From contig JACTMP010000029.1 in NCBI GenBank assembly GCA_014584575.1, positions 97,150-161,149 of the forward strand: 64,000 nucleotides of DNA, written 5' to 3'. Below the pieces are notes generated by a model. The model saw only the letters and a program-made list of their open reading frames with translations. It was not told the DNA's origin and did no database searches. The stretch is from Chloroflexota bacterium (lineage in GTDB: Bacteria > Chloroflexota > Anaerolineae > Promineifilales > Promineifilaceae). Shown here piece by piece: positions 17,988 to 26,277 of this stretch. A program made the translations under genes and the position numbers. Each line of letters begins with the position of its first letter. Within the stretch, counting starts at the first letter, position 1.

Positions 17988-19073
17988 TGCTGCCAGCAAC
18001 TCATACAACCCCTGCACCCGCAGCCCATATTCCCCGGCGAAGCGATTCAGGTGGTGGAGCGTGGCCGGGTCTTCACAGAGCAGCAATTGGGCGCCGCTAT
18101 CGCTGGCGTCTTGCAGGCGGGCGCGGGTCAGGCGCTCGGCCAGGGCCGGGTTGCTGAACTGGATATAGGTGCTGCCGACGGGCTGGGCGCGATCTTTGCG
18201 CCAGAATAGTTCGCGGGGTGGGGTGGGCATCACGGCCGTGACCAACCCTCTTACTCTCTCATTCCTATCCGGTACACGCACGGCATGAGTCGGGTCTACA
18301 TATGCCCACGGCGTGTCGTCCTCTAGCTTGCGGAACGCGATTTCTCCGGCGGCAAACCGCTCTGCCAGCAAAGTAGTGATTTCGGTTATAGTCGGAGGGG
18401 AGGCTTTAGCCGAAACGGGTCGGCTAAAGCCTCCCCTCCGGTCGTTAAAGGCGTAAAAATCGCCAGCCGACAAAACCAAAAGCTGTTTTGCACCAACACT
18501 CGCCAGTTCGTCAAACGTGGTCTGCCACAGTTGTGCGGCCAGATCAGTAAAACCGGCAGAGTGGGCAAAGAGGCCGTTATTACGGCCGTACCCCACCACC
18601 ACCGCTTCCATCCCCATTGCGCTCAACAATTTCTGCACCGCCGGAATCATCTCCGGCCAGAGATAGGCCGCTTCATCACCGACAAACAAGGCAATATCGC
18701 CCGTTCCGGTCACCGGTTGGGGCAGTTGGGGCTGGTAAGGGTTTTGCCATTGTGCCAGGTGGGTGTGGAGTTGGGTGACGCTTGCTGCTGCCAATCCCTG
18801 CGCTTTCAATTCCGCCCGCACGGCCGCCATCGCCTCTTCAAAGGGCTGGTCGGTAGCGCAGTGCATCCGGCTGTTGCCGCCGTCCACCTCGCCAAAGACA
18901 ATGCCCACCGTCTCCGCGTTCCACGTTGCCAGCCCGCGCTGCACGGACGTAACCAGCAGCGCCATGCCGTGTGGCGTCAACGCCTCCTGGTTCGTCACCA
19001 TGCCCACCGGGGCCACATGGCGGCACATCAGGCAAAATCGGCAGTTTTCGAGTGTGGCAATTGCGTCTTTCAT
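17967..19073 (-). CDS. Fe-S partner protein of the FAD-linked oxidase (GlcF-like)
   Basis: A 368-residue protein. The N-terminus has CRFCLMC, a CxxCxxC cluster motif at residues 11-17, but the following Cys-Pro of a typical 4Fe-4S ferredoxin site is replaced by APVGM. The rest has no recognisable CCG domain in the usual form; segments such as VVVGYGRNNGLFAHSAGF fit a GlcF-like architecture loosely. It directly follows the FAD-binding oxidase gene in transcription order, as GlcF follows GlcD, so electron transfer from the oxidase to the respiratory chain is the best guess. A perfect 20-base inverted repeat at 18393-18440 is read through in frame, adding 16 residues. Confidence 0.7.
   Translation of the reverse strand: MKDAIATLENCRFCLMCRHVAPVGMVTNQEALTPHGMALLVTSVQRGLATWNAETVGIVFGEVDGGNSRMHCATDQPFEEAMAAVRAELKAQGLAAASVTQLHTHLAQWQNPYQPQLPQPVTGTGDIALFVGDEAAYLWPEMIPAVQKLLSAMGMEAVVVGYGRNNGLFAHSAGFTDLAAQLWQTTFDELASVGAKQLLVLSAGDFYAFNDRRGGFSRPVSAKASPPTITEITTLLAERFAAGEIAFRKLEDDTPWAYVDPTHAVRVPDRNERVRGLVTAVMPTPPRELFWRKDRAQPVGSTYIQFSNPALAERLTRARLQDASDSGAQLLLCEDPATLHHLNRFAGEYGLRVQGLYELLAASVSSEQ
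18393..18440. repeat. Perfect 20-bp palindrome inserted in frame inside a coding gene
   Basis: Arms of 20 bases (starting CGGAGGGGAGG and ending CCTCCCCTCCG) flank the loop AAACGGGT. The whole unit is 48 bases, a multiple of three, and encodes RRGGFSRPVSAKASPP within the Fe-S protein without breaking the frame. Confidence 0.9.
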
Positions 19074-19081
19074 CTTTTTTT

Positions 19082-19140
19082 ATCAAAGATTACGCAGATT
19101 ACACAGATTGTTTATCTGCGCAATCTGCGTAATCTTTGAT
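19082..19140. repeat. Inverted repeat, ATCAAAGATTACGCAGATT type, copy 1
   Basis: ATCAAAGATTACGCAGATTA faces TAATCTTTGAT after ATCTGCGCAATCTGCG. The same family with small changes lies at 24837-24896. Confidence 0.85.
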
Positions 19141-19148
19141 GATCTTTC

Positions 19149-20576
19149 TCAAAACCCCACCTTCCCCGGATTCATAATCCCGTTCGGGTCGAGTGACTTT
19201 TTAATTCGTTCCAGCATGGGCCAGGCGGGGCCGTATTGGCGGCGCATGAAGCGGGAGAGCTTGAGGCCCACGCCGTGATGTTCGTTGATGATGCCGCCGT
19301 TGGCGAGCACGGCCGTGATCGCCGTATCCCAGATGCGGTTGTGCAACCGGATCGCCTCTTCCGCCTCCTGCGGCGGTTCCGGGATGATAAAACGACTGTA
19401 GAGCGACGCACCCCAGTGGAACCAGTGCGAAAAGTGGCCGATGTAATTCACGTTCCAATCGGCATACGTCTCTTCCACCGCCCGTTTTTGCGCCCAATAC
19501 AGCTTTTCCAGCTTGTCAAAAGTCGTCACCGTCTCCGTCGTGCCATACATCCAGGGGAAGTGCAGGCCGTTGGGTGGATAGTAGAAGTGGTAACGATGTT
19601 CCCACCACTTCTCGCCCGGTTCGCGCCCCAGGTCTTGCCCGCCCAAACCCAGACAAATGGCTAGCGCCTTTTGCTCTTGCAAAGCGGCAATGTCCGGGTC
19701 GCCGTCAAAACCCATCACCATGTACGCCCCGTCCATCTCGTAGCCCAATACCTTTTTGACCTGCGTGGCCGTAGAGGCAGGGTCATAGAGCCGGATGACA
19801 AAAGGCCCCAGGCGGCGGGTCATCAGTTGGCGGCCCGCTTCCAGGGCGTGGCTCAAATTTTGGAACAAAACCGCCCGCAGCAACCGCGCTTCGGGAAGGT
19901 AATCCACCTGCATCGTCGCCTCGGTGATGACGCCAAACGTGCCTTCTGACCCCAGGAAGAGGTGGAAATAGTCCGGCCCACCGGCATGATCGGGCACATG
20001 GGGGGTGCGGATAATCTCGCCCGTCGGCAGCACAATCTCCATGCGCAGCACCATGTCTTCGGCTTTGCCATATTTGGTGCTGATGGTGCCGGATCCGCGT
20101 GGGGCCAGGTAGCCGCCCAACGTGGCGCAGTTGGCGGAGGCGGCGTAATGGGGCAGCGTCAGCCCTTTTTCATTGAGCACCCATTCCAACACCGAGCCGT
20201 TGATGCCCGCTTCGGCCGTCACCGTTAGCGATGTTTCGTCAATCTCCAAAATCCGGTTGAGCCGTTTCACGTCCAGCATGATGCCGCCAAAGACGGGCGC
20301 GGCCCCACCCTGCGAACCAGAACCGCCGCCCCAGGGCACCACGGGGATACGATAGGTATTGGCGATTTTGAGGATTTCGGCGATTTCAACGGCCGTGCCC
20401 GGATGCACAATAAAATCGGGCAACGTCGGCTGCGCGCCCCGATCCAGCCACATTTGCGGCAGCCAGAACCAGTCGGTGGCATACACCAGCCGGTCACTCT
20501 CTCTGGTGGAGATATACTCTTCGCCCACGACCTCTTCCAGTTCGGAGCGGATCATTTCGTGTTGAAGGGTTGCCAT
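19149..20576 (-). CDS. FAD-binding oxidase, GlcD/lactate dehydrogenase-like
   Basis: A 475-residue PCMH-type flavoprotein. Residues 30-210 hold the FAD-binding domain: HPGTAVEIAEILKIAN, VPWGGGSGSQGG, LTVTAEAGINGSVLEW and a GGYLAPRGSGTISTKYG segment. The C-terminal FAD-oxidase domain ends with the family signature SLDPNGIMNPGKVGF. I chose the ATG at 20576; a longer frame starting at 20630 is made of the upstream heptamer repeat. With the Fe-S gene just downstream it resembles the GlcDF pair that oxidises 2-hydroxy acids, or an alkylglycerone-phosphate-synthase-like enzyme. The substrate in this locus is probably a sugar acid; this is inference. Confidence 0.87.
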   Translation of the reverse strand: MATLQHEMIRSELEEVVGEEYISTRESDRLVYATDWFWLPQMWLDRGAQPTLPDFIVHPGTAVEIAEILKIANTYRIPVVPWGGGSGSQGGAAPVFGGIMLDVKRLNRILEIDETSLTVTAEAGINGSVLEWVLNEKGLTLPHYAASANCATLGGYLAPRGSGTISTKYGKAEDMVLRMEIVLPTGEIIRTPHVPDHAGGPDYFHLFLGSEGTFGVITEATMQVDYLPEARLLRAVLFQNLSHALEAGRQLMTRRLGPFVIRLYDPASTATQVKKVLGYEMDGAYMVMGFDGDPDIAALQEQKALAICLGLGGQDLGREPGEKWWEHRYHFYYPPNGLHFPWMYGTTETVTTFDKLEKLYWAQKRAVEETYADWNVNYIGHFSHWFHWGASLYSRFIIPEPPQEAEEAIRLHNRIWDTAITAVLANGGIINEHHGVGLKLSRFMRRQYGPAWPMLERIKKSLDPNGIMNPGKVGF

Positions 20577-20583
20577 AATTTGA

Positions 20584-20647
20584 TGCGTGATGCGTGATGC
20601 GTGATGCGTGATAGGAGTCTCACGGGTCACGCATCACGCATCACGGA
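20584..20647. repeat. Inverted heptamer array, TGCGTGA type
   Basis: Four exact TGCGTGA units face TCACGCA, TCACGCA, TCACGGA across a 15-base loop. The right arm provides the stop codon of the small membrane protein that ends at 20641. Confidence 0.9.
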
Positions 20648-21081
20648 TTACGGATTACCGCCTCTTCCTCCGCCGCCGGCGTCACGTGGCTCCAGGCGAT
20701 GAAGCTGACGGTGGAAGCAAGCAGCAGGTAAAAGCCATAGCGGAAAGCGACGAAGAACCAGGGCTGGAACATACCCACAATGCCCAGGATGATGCCGCCG
20801 ATCAGGATGTACTCGATAATCCGGTACGTTTTGTACGCCACTTTGCCGTTCAGCCGCAGCGCCAACCACCAGATGAAGGAGATGTAAAACAGGATGATGG
20901 AGATGAACACCATCAAAAAGCCAATACCGCTCAGGAGGGCATTGCGGTTCAACTGCTCTTGGGGAAAACTGGCCGTTATCCGGGGGGCGACAAAGAGGCC
21001 AAACAGCAGCAGGAACACGGCCGTAATCGGCAAACCAATCGGTACACGGCGTTTCTTGGAGATGGGGGGTTGGTCAATCAT
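20641..21081 (-). CDS. Small four-helix membrane protein, function unknown
   Basis: A 146-residue protein with about four hydrophobic helices: VPIGLPITAVFLLLFGLF, LSGIGFLMVFISIILFYISF, IIEYILIGGIILGIVGMF and FYLLLASTVSFIAW. There is a positively charged N-terminus (KKRR). I recognise no family. It lies between a Gfo/Idh/MocA oxidoreductase and the FAD oxidase in the same transcription unit, so it may help anchor or support the oxidase. Its last codons and stop are in the heptamer repeat. Confidence 0.65.
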   Translation of the reverse strand: MIDQPPISKKRRVPIGLPITAVFLLLFGLFVAPRITASFPQEQLNRNALLSGIGFLMVFISIILFYISFIWWLALRLNGKVAYKTYRIIEYILIGGIILGIVGMFQPWFFVAFRYGFYLLLASTVSFIAWSHVTPAAEEEAVIRNP

Positions 21082-21084
21082 GGT

Positions 21085-21161
21085 GAGATTGAGAGATTGA
21101 GAGATTGAGAGGTTGGAGGGTGTGCTTAATCTCCTAATCTCTCAATCTCCTAATCTCCTAG
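21085..21161. repeat. Inverted heptamer array, GAGATTG type
   Basis: GAGATTGAGAGATTGAGAG and following units face TAATCTCCTAATCTCTCAAT and TAATCTCCTAG. The right arm reaches the stop of the oxidoreductase gene at 21158. Confidence 0.85.
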
Positions 21162-22348
21162 TAACGAATATCCACCTGCCGCTTCGTCTCCGCCGATTGC
21201 ACGATAGCGTCGCAGATCACGGCCGTTTTGTACCCATCCTCAAACGTCGCTCCGTGTGGACCAACGGGATGGTCGTTGACGATGGCGTCCAGCAAATGGG
21301 TGATCTCGTGGATAAAGGTGTGTTCCCAGCCAATAATGTGCCCGTGCGGCCACCAGTTTTCCCACCAGGGATGGTAGCCCTCGGAGATAAGCACATTGTG
21401 GAAACCCTGCGTCTCCTTCGGCTGTTCACCCACCCAGAACACTTCCAGCTCGTTCATCCGTTCCAGGTTAAAGCGGATACTGCCCTTTTCGCCATTGATC
21501 TCAAAGCAGTTGGAATTTTTGTGCCCCCCGGCAAACCGGGTGGCCTCAAAGGTGCCCACCGCGCCATTGGCAAACTCCACGCAGGCGACGAAGGCATCAT
21601 CCACGTCTACCTTTGCCATGCCGCCATCGCCTGTCGGCCGTTCCGGGATAAACGTTTTAGTCATCGCCGCCACACTGGTCATGTCGCCCACCAGGTAATG
21701 GGCCAGGTCAATGATGTGCGCGCCCAGGTCGCCCAATGAACCCGAACCGGCTACCTTTTTATCCAGCCGCCAGATATGGGGCGTGTTGTAGTGGGGCATA
21801 ATCCACTCTTGCAAATAGACCGCCCGCCAGTGGTAAATCTGGCCCAGCGCGCCGCTGTCAATCAGGTTGCGAATCTGGCGCACGGCGGGCACAAAGCGGT
21901 AGTTGAAAGCCACCATGTGCTTGACACCCGCTTTTTCCACCGCGTCCAACATCATTTTGGATTCTTCGGCCGTGCGCCCCAACGGTTTTTCACACAAGAT
22001 ATGTTTGCCCGCCGCCGCCGCCGCGATACACGGTTCGGCGTGGGCGTCATTGGGGCCGCCGTTGTCAAATAGCTGCACATCGGGGTCATTGACCTGTTCG
22101 CGCCAGTCGGTGGTGTATTTGCTGTACCCGTAGCGAATGGCGGCATCACGCACGGCCGTTTCGCTGCGCCCGCTTACCGACACCATCTTGGGGATGGCCG
22201 GGGGCGGGTACATCATGTAAGGGATGGTCTTGAAGGCGTTGGAGTGCGCCTTGCCCATAAAGGCATAGCCCAACATACCCACGCCCACTTCGGGAATATC
22301 GCCGGACGCTGCCGCCCCGGCCATGCTGGTAAAGGATTGATCGCTCAT
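21158..22348 (-). CDS. Gfo/Idh/MocA family oxidoreductase
   Basis: A 396-residue NAD(P)-dependent oxidoreductase, longer than average for the family. The Rossmann motif GVGMLGYAFMGKAHSNAF, the CEKPLGRTAEE signature with the catalytic Lys, and GSLGDLGAHIIDLAHYL with the D..H pair are all present. GGAGG lies before the ATG. Longer members with this AHSNAF start often act on sugars such as levoglucosan, inositol or keto-glycosides. With the adjacent TIM-barrel protein (22438-23439) it makes the commonest pairing of sugar oxidation loci. The substrate is not identifiable. Confidence 0.9.
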   Translation of the reverse strand: MSDQSFTSMAGAAASGDIPEVGVGMLGYAFMGKAHSNAFKTIPYMMYPPPAIPKMVSVSGRSETAVRDAAIRYGYSKYTTDWREQVNDPDVQLFDNGGPNDAHAEPCIAAAAAGKHILCEKPLGRTAEESKMMLDAVEKAGVKHMVAFNYRFVPAVRQIRNLIDSGALGQIYHWRAVYLQEWIMPHYNTPHIWRLDKKVAGSGSLGDLGAHIIDLAHYLVGDMTSVAAMTKTFIPERPTGDGGMAKVDVDDAFVACVEFANGAVGTFEATRFAGGHKNSNCFEINGEKGSIRFNLERMNELEVFWVGEQPKETQGFHNVLISEGYHPWWENWWPHGHIIGWEHTFIHEITHLLDAIVNDHPVGPHGATFEDGYKTAVICDAIVQSAETKRQVDIRY

Positions 22349-22367
22349 AGAAACCTCCTGGTTGTAA

Positions 22368-22432
22368 GGGCGAGGCAGCCGGGTAAAACATTTGCCGTAA
22401 CGAGAAAACTCATTCCCGGCTGCCTCGCCCCT
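22368..22432. repeat. Hairpin, AGGGCGAGGCAGCCGGG stem
   Basis: AGGGCGAGGCAGCCGGG is matched by CCCGGCTGCCTCGCCCCT about 30 bases on, a stem of about 17 bp. It is located between an oxidoreductase and a TIM-barrel gene. Confidence 0.85.
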
Positions 22433-22437
22433 ACGAG

Positions 22438-23439
22438 TTACTCTTTCGCAAATGCCGCATCAAAGGCTACCGCCGACGGCGCAAAATCCAACCGTTTCAC
22501 AAAGGCGCAGGCTTCGGTCGCGCCATGTTCCCGATCCATACGCGCGTCTTCCCACTCCACCGACAGTGGGCCGGTATACCCAATGTCGTTCAGGGCGCGG
22601 ATGACCTCTTCAAAATCAATGGAGCCACGCCCCAACGAACGGAAATCCCAGAAGCGGCGGGCGTCGCCAAAGTTGAGATGGCCGCCAAAGACGCCCGCTT
22701 CCGTGGGACGAGGCGACCAGTACACGTCCTTCATGTGCGCGTGGAAGATGCGGTCGGCAAACTTGCGGATGAAGGCCACGTAATCTACGCCCTGGTAGCC
22801 AAAGTGGCTGGGGTCATAGTTGAAGCCAAAAGCGGGGTGGTGGTTCACGGCCGTGAGCGCCGCATCCGCACTGGCAATATCAAAAGCAATCTCCGTGGGG
22901 TGGACTTCCAGGGCAAACTTCACCCCTTCCTGGCTAAATACGTCCAGAATGGGCGTCCACAACTGGGCAAACAGCGCCAGCCCCCGCTCCAAAAAATCGG
23001 CCGGGTTGGGCGGGAAGGAGTAGACCATGTGCCAGATGGGTGAGCCGGTGAAACCAGGCACCACGTTGACGCCCAATTTGGCCGCCGCCCGCGCTGTGTT
23101 TTTCATCTCCTCGGCGGCGCGCGAACGGACACCATCTTCCTTACCATCCCCCCACAGGCGATCCGGCAGGATGCTTTTGTGCCGCTCATCAATGCGGTCG
23201 CATACCGCCTGCCCCACCAGGTGGTTGCTGATGGCAAACACTTGCAGGCCATGTTTTTCCAAAATGTCACGGCGGGAGCGGATGTAGGCGTCGTCGCTGA
23301 GGGCTTTGTCCACCTCAAAGTGGTCGCCCCAGCAGGCGATTTCCACGCCATCATAGCCAAACGACTTCGCCTTCTCACAAATCGTATCAAATGTCAGGTC
23401 GGCCCATTGGCCGGTGAATAATGTAACTGGTCTTGGCAT
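22438..23439 (-). CDS. Sugar phosphate isomerase/epimerase-like TIM barrel (copy 2)
   Basis: A 333-residue TIM-barrel protein of the xylose-isomerase-like family, longer than the two other copies in the locus. Barrel and metal-site blocks include [54 protein letters not shown] and [24 protein letters not shown] before the ATG is a strong ribosome site. Paralogues of this length often partner Gfo/Idh/MocA oxidoreductases, as here with the next gene. The exact isomerisation or keto-sugar cleavage is unknown. Confidence 0.87.
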   Translation of the reverse strand: MPRPVTLFTGQWADLTFDTICEKAKSFGYDGVEIACWGDHFEVDKALSDDAYIRSRRDILEKHGLQVFAISNHLVGQAVCDRIDERHKSILPDRLWGDGKEDGVRSRAAEEMKNTARAAAKLGVNVVPGFTGSPIWHMVYSFPPNPADFLERGLALFAQLWTPILDVFSQEGVKFALEVHPTEIAFDIASADAALTAVNHHPAFGFNYDPSHFGYQGVDYVAFIRKFADRIFHAHMKDVYWSPRPTEAGVFGGHLNFGDARRFWDFRSLGRGSIDFEEVIRALNDIGYTGPLSVEWEDARMDREHGATEACAFVKRLDFAPSAVAFDAAFAKE

Positions 23440-23461
23440 GTTTATCCTCCTAAATTCTTCC

Positions 23462-23516
23462 GTTCGTAGTAGGCGATTTATCGCCGTTTGACGGCGATAA
23501 ATCGCCTACTACGAAC
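23462..23516. repeat. Perfect 26-bp hairpin, GTTCGTAGTAGGCGATTTATC type, copy 1
   Basis: Two perfectly complementary 26-base arms (GTTCGTAGTAGGCGATTTAT... and its reverse complement) enclose a 3-base loop. A near-identical element is at 23935-23989; together they flank the cupin gene. Confidence 0.92.
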
Positions 23517-23521
23517 AACTT

Positions 23522-23920
23522 TTACCGTAATGAACTCCACGGTTCTTCGCCACTCACATCAACGGCAATGTAGCCGCCTTCGCCATCACACGGGCCGAGG
23601 ACGACCATCAACTTGGCGGGGGCAGCGCCGGTGTTGAAAGAGGCGTGAACGATGTCCGCGTCAATAAAAATGGAATCGCCGGGCTGCAAAATCTGCTTCT
23701 GGTCTTCCAACCATTGCTCAATCTGGCCGGAGAGGACGGTGATGACCTCTTCCTGCCGGGGGTGTTTGTGGAAGTTGTGCCCCATGCCCGGCTTGAGGGT
23801 CACTTCCATGACGGTAATGTCCGTCGTGCCCGTCGTCGAAGGGCGGCTGATCCAGCCCAATTCACCCCAATCCAACTGCTCGCGGTCAACTTGTACGCTG
23901 GTGATGAATTTACCTTTCAT
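23522..23920 (-). CDS. Small cupin-domain protein
   Basis: A 132-residue single-domain cupin. The metal-binding pattern is HNFHKHPRQEEVITVLSG (two His and Glu) and a second motif DSIFIDADIVHASFNTG with the third His. Cupins of this size are often metal-dependent isomerases or sugar-binding regulators. TAGGAG precedes the ATG. The gene is bracketed by two copies of the same 26-base hairpin, which may have arrived with it or inserted on both sides. Its role in the catabolic locus is unproven. Confidence 0.83.
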   Translation of the reverse strand: MKGKFITSVQVDREQLDWGELGWISRPSTTGTTDITVMEVTLKPGMGHNFHKHPRQEEVITVLSGQIEQWLEDQKQILQPGDSIFIDADIVHASFNTGAAPAKLMVVLGPCDGEGGYIAVDVSGEEPWSSLR

Positions 23921-23934
23921 ACATACTCCTACAG

Positions 23935-23989
23935 GTTCGTAGTAGGCGATTTATCGCCTTTTGATGGCGATAAATCGCCTACTACGAAC
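23935..23989. repeat. Near-perfect hairpin, GTTCGTAGTAGGCGATTTATC type, copy 2
   Basis: 24-base complementary arms with loop TTTTGAT. Apart from the loop-adjacent bases it equals the element at 23462-23516. Confidence 0.92.
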
Positions 23990-23996
23990 GGTGGGT

Positions 23997-24827
23997 TTAC
24001 GGCCGTAACCCCTTAAACTGTCTCGCCTGCTCTTCAATGGCCGGTTCCACAGCCAACCGCTCAATGCTGGACGCGCCAAAGAAACCGGCAATACCTTCGG
24101 TATGGTCAAAAATGTACTGCGCGTCCGACGGCTCGGCGATGGGGCCGCCGTGACACAAGACGATGATGTCCGGGTTAACGGCAATCGCTGCATCCCGCAT
24201 GGCCTGTACCCGTTTCGCCGCTTCAGCCAGCGTCAGCGCCGTTTGCGCCCCAATCGCCCCTTTGGTCGTCAACCCCATGTGTGGCACCAGCACATCCGCG
24301 CCCACCTCGGCCATTTTGCGGGCCTCGTCCGGCGTAAAAACGTAGGGGCAGGTGAGCATGTCCAGCTTGTGCGCTTCGTGGATCATTTCTACTTCCAGGT
24401 CATACCCCATGCCCGTCTCTTCAAATCCCTGGCGAATCGTGCCATCAAACAGGCCAACGGTAGGGAAATTCTGCACGCCGTCAAAACCCATCTCCTTCAA
24501 CTGTTTCAGGAACACGGGCATGAGGCGGAATGGGTCGGTGCCGCAGACACCGGCCAGCACCATCGTATTTTTGACCACCGGCAGCACTTCGGCAGCCATT
24601 TCCACAACGATGGCGTTGGCGTCGCCATAGGGCAGCAGTCCCGCCAGGCTGCCCCGCCCGGCCATGCGATACCGGCCGCTGTTGTAGATGATGATCAAAT
24701 CCACCCCACCGCGCTCGGCAAATTTGGCGGAAATGCCTGTGCCCGCGCCCGCGCCAATAATGGCACGGCCGTGCGCCACATTGTTGTGCAGTCGTTTCAA
24801 TGCTTCTTGTCTGGAAATAAACGGCAT
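23997..24827 (-). CDS. Phosphoenolpyruvate hydrolase-like TIM-barrel protein
   Basis: A 276-residue TIM-barrel protein of the PEP-hydrolase-like (signal-transduction TIM barrel) family, which is fused to the UPF0261 domain in plant Tm-1. Typical segments are [48 protein letters not shown] and [20 protein letters not shown] sequence ([14 protein letters not shown]). It is encoded next to a Tm-1-like gene (24896-26101) and the two are commonly paired in other genomes, so a shared reaction is expected. The start follows a hairpin, with no ribosome site. Confidence 0.85.
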   Translation of the reverse strand: MPFISRQEALKRLHNNVAHGRAIIGAGAGTGISAKFAERGGVDLIIIYNSGRYRMAGRGSLAGLLPYGDANAIVVEMAAEVLPVVKNTMVLAGVCGTDPFRLMPVFLKQLKEMGFDGVQNFPTVGLFDGTIRQGFEETGMGYDLEVEMIHEAHKLDMLTCPYVFTPDEARKMAEVGADVLVPHMGLTTKGAIGAQTALTLAEAAKRVQAMRDAAIAVNPDIIVLCHGGPIAEPSDAQYIFDHTEGIAGFFGASSIERLAVEPAIEEQARQFKGLRP

Positions 24828-24836
24828 TTTTCAAAT

Positions 24837-24896
24837 ATCAAAGATTTCGCAGATTTCACCGATTTTCTTATCTGCGTAATCTGCGAAATCTTTGAT
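24837..24896. repeat. Inverted repeat, ATCAAAGATTNCGCAGATT type, copy 2
   Basis: ATCAAAGATTTCGCAGATTT faces AATCTGCGAAATCTTTGAT. Relative of the element at 19082-19140. Confidence 0.85.
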
Positions 24897-26101
24897 CACA
24901 ACAAAAACTCCAACAACTTCCCTGTCACCGCCTCAGCAAAAGCAGCGTCGTTGATATTGCAATCCAGTTCATAAACGGGAATGCCGGGGCGGACGTGGGC
25001 TTTAATAGCATCAAAAAGGGCATTGTCCGCTTCCGGCCACCAAAATTCACCACCGGGAGAATCGAGAACAGAGATACCTTGCAGCGGCAGGAAAAAGGCG
25101 ACCGGCGCGGCCGATTGATTCGCCTTTTCCGCCAGGATGCGCCCCAGTTGGGCATTTTCCTCCGGCGTCGTGCGCATCAGGGTGACGTTGGGATTCCAGT
25201 AGTAAAATTTGCGATCTTTGTATTTGGCAGGCACGCTGTCCGGCCCCCAAAAGTTGACCATATCCAGGCAGCCGGGGGCGATCACCTGCGGCAGATTTTG
25301 CCGCGCCACGCCGTCCATACGTTCCGGCCCGGCAGTCAGGAAACCACCCACCAGTTCGTCGGCCCATTCAGTGGTGGTTACGTCCAGCACGGCCGTGAAA
25401 TACCCCTCATTGATCAAACTCTCCATCGTCCGCCCACCGGTGCCGGTAGCATGGAACACCAATGTTTCGTAGCCGTGTTCGTCCAAAATGGCGCGGCACT
25501 GGTCTACCAGCTTTGTCGTGTTACCAAACATGGAAGCGGCGATTAACGGTTTGGCCTCAATGACGGGCACGGCCGTCTCGACCATCCCCACAATCGCCCC
25601 CACCGCGTTGGCAAAGATGGCCGCGCTGATCCGGTTCACCCCGGCCACATCTACCACCGAAGGGATGAGGACAATATCCTTTGTGCCCACATAGGCGGCT
25701 GTGTCTCCCGCCGCCAATGTACTGACCATCACTTTGGGGAAACCGATGGGTAGCTGGCGCATGGCGGCGGTAGCCATGACCGTGCCCGCCGAGCCACCCA
25801 TGCCCAGGATGCCGTCAATATTGCCGTCGTCATACAACTTTTTGACGATGGTGGTGACGCCGGTGGTCATGGTGGCTACGGCCGTGCCCCTATCCCCTTC
25901 ATTCCGCAAATCGGCCAACGAACGGCCGCCCGCCTGGGCTACCATGTCGGCGTCAATCTCCGGCGCAAACAGGGGATCACCCATGATACCGGTGTTAATG
26001 ACCAATGCCCGGCAGCCGCGCCGCAGCAGTTCGCCTTTGACAAAGGCAAACTCCGCTCCTTTTGTGTCCAGCGCGCCCACCAGGGCAATAGTTTTTGTCA
26101 T
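24896..26101 (-). CDS. Tm-1-like ATP-binding domain protein (UPF0261), copy 2
   Basis: A 401-residue paralogue of the protein at 15661-16893. It begins TIALVGALDTKGAEFAFVK and shares INTGIMGDP, GMGGSAGTVMATAAMRQLP, FGNTTKLVDQCRAIL and FHATGTGGRTMESL blocks. I use the ATG at 26101 because GAGAAGAATTGAG precedes it; a longer frame adds nine residues. Its PEP-hydrolase-like partner is the next gene in the transcript. Having two UPF0261 genes but only one TIM-barrel partner may point to subunits of differing specificity. Confidence 0.87.
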   Translation of the reverse strand: MTKTIALVGALDTKGAEFAFVKGELLRRGCRALVINTGIMGDPLFAPEIDADMVAQAGGRSLADLRNEGDRGTAVATMTTGVTTIVKKLYDDGNIDGILGMGGSAGTVMATAAMRQLPIGFPKVMVSTLAAGDTAAYVGTKDIVLIPSVVDVAGVNRISAAIFANAVGAIVGMVETAVPVIEAKPLIAASMFGNTTKLVDQCRAILDEHGYETLVFHATGTGGRTMESLINEGYFTAVLDVTTTEWADELVGGFLTAGPERMDGVARQNLPQVIAPGCLDMVNFWGPDSVPAKYKDRKFYYWNPNVTLMRTTPEENAQLGRILAEKANQSAAPVAFFLPLQGISVLDSPGGEFWWPEADNALFDAIKAHVRPGIPVYELDCNINDAAFAEAVTGKLLEFLL

Positions 26102-26139
26102 CTCAATTCTTCTCGTCAACTGCGCCAACCACTCAAATT

Positions 26140-26225
26140 GTCATTCCGACGAGTCTTCGAGGAGGAATCCCTACCTCTTGTACAGGAGCGGGATTCCTCG
26201 CTCCGAAGACTCCGCTCGGAATGAC
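26140..26225. repeat. REP-like palindrome, GTCATTCCGA type, copy 2
   Basis: Starts GTCATTCCGACGAGTCTTCG and ends CGAAGACTCCGCTCGGAATGAC in two parts, with inner GGAATCCC/GGGATTCC arms. Sister copy at 14567-14646. Confidence 0.87.
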
Positions 26226-26277
26226 ACGATTCTATTACCGAAACTCATTCTTAATCTTCATTAGCGCGTTTCCCATA

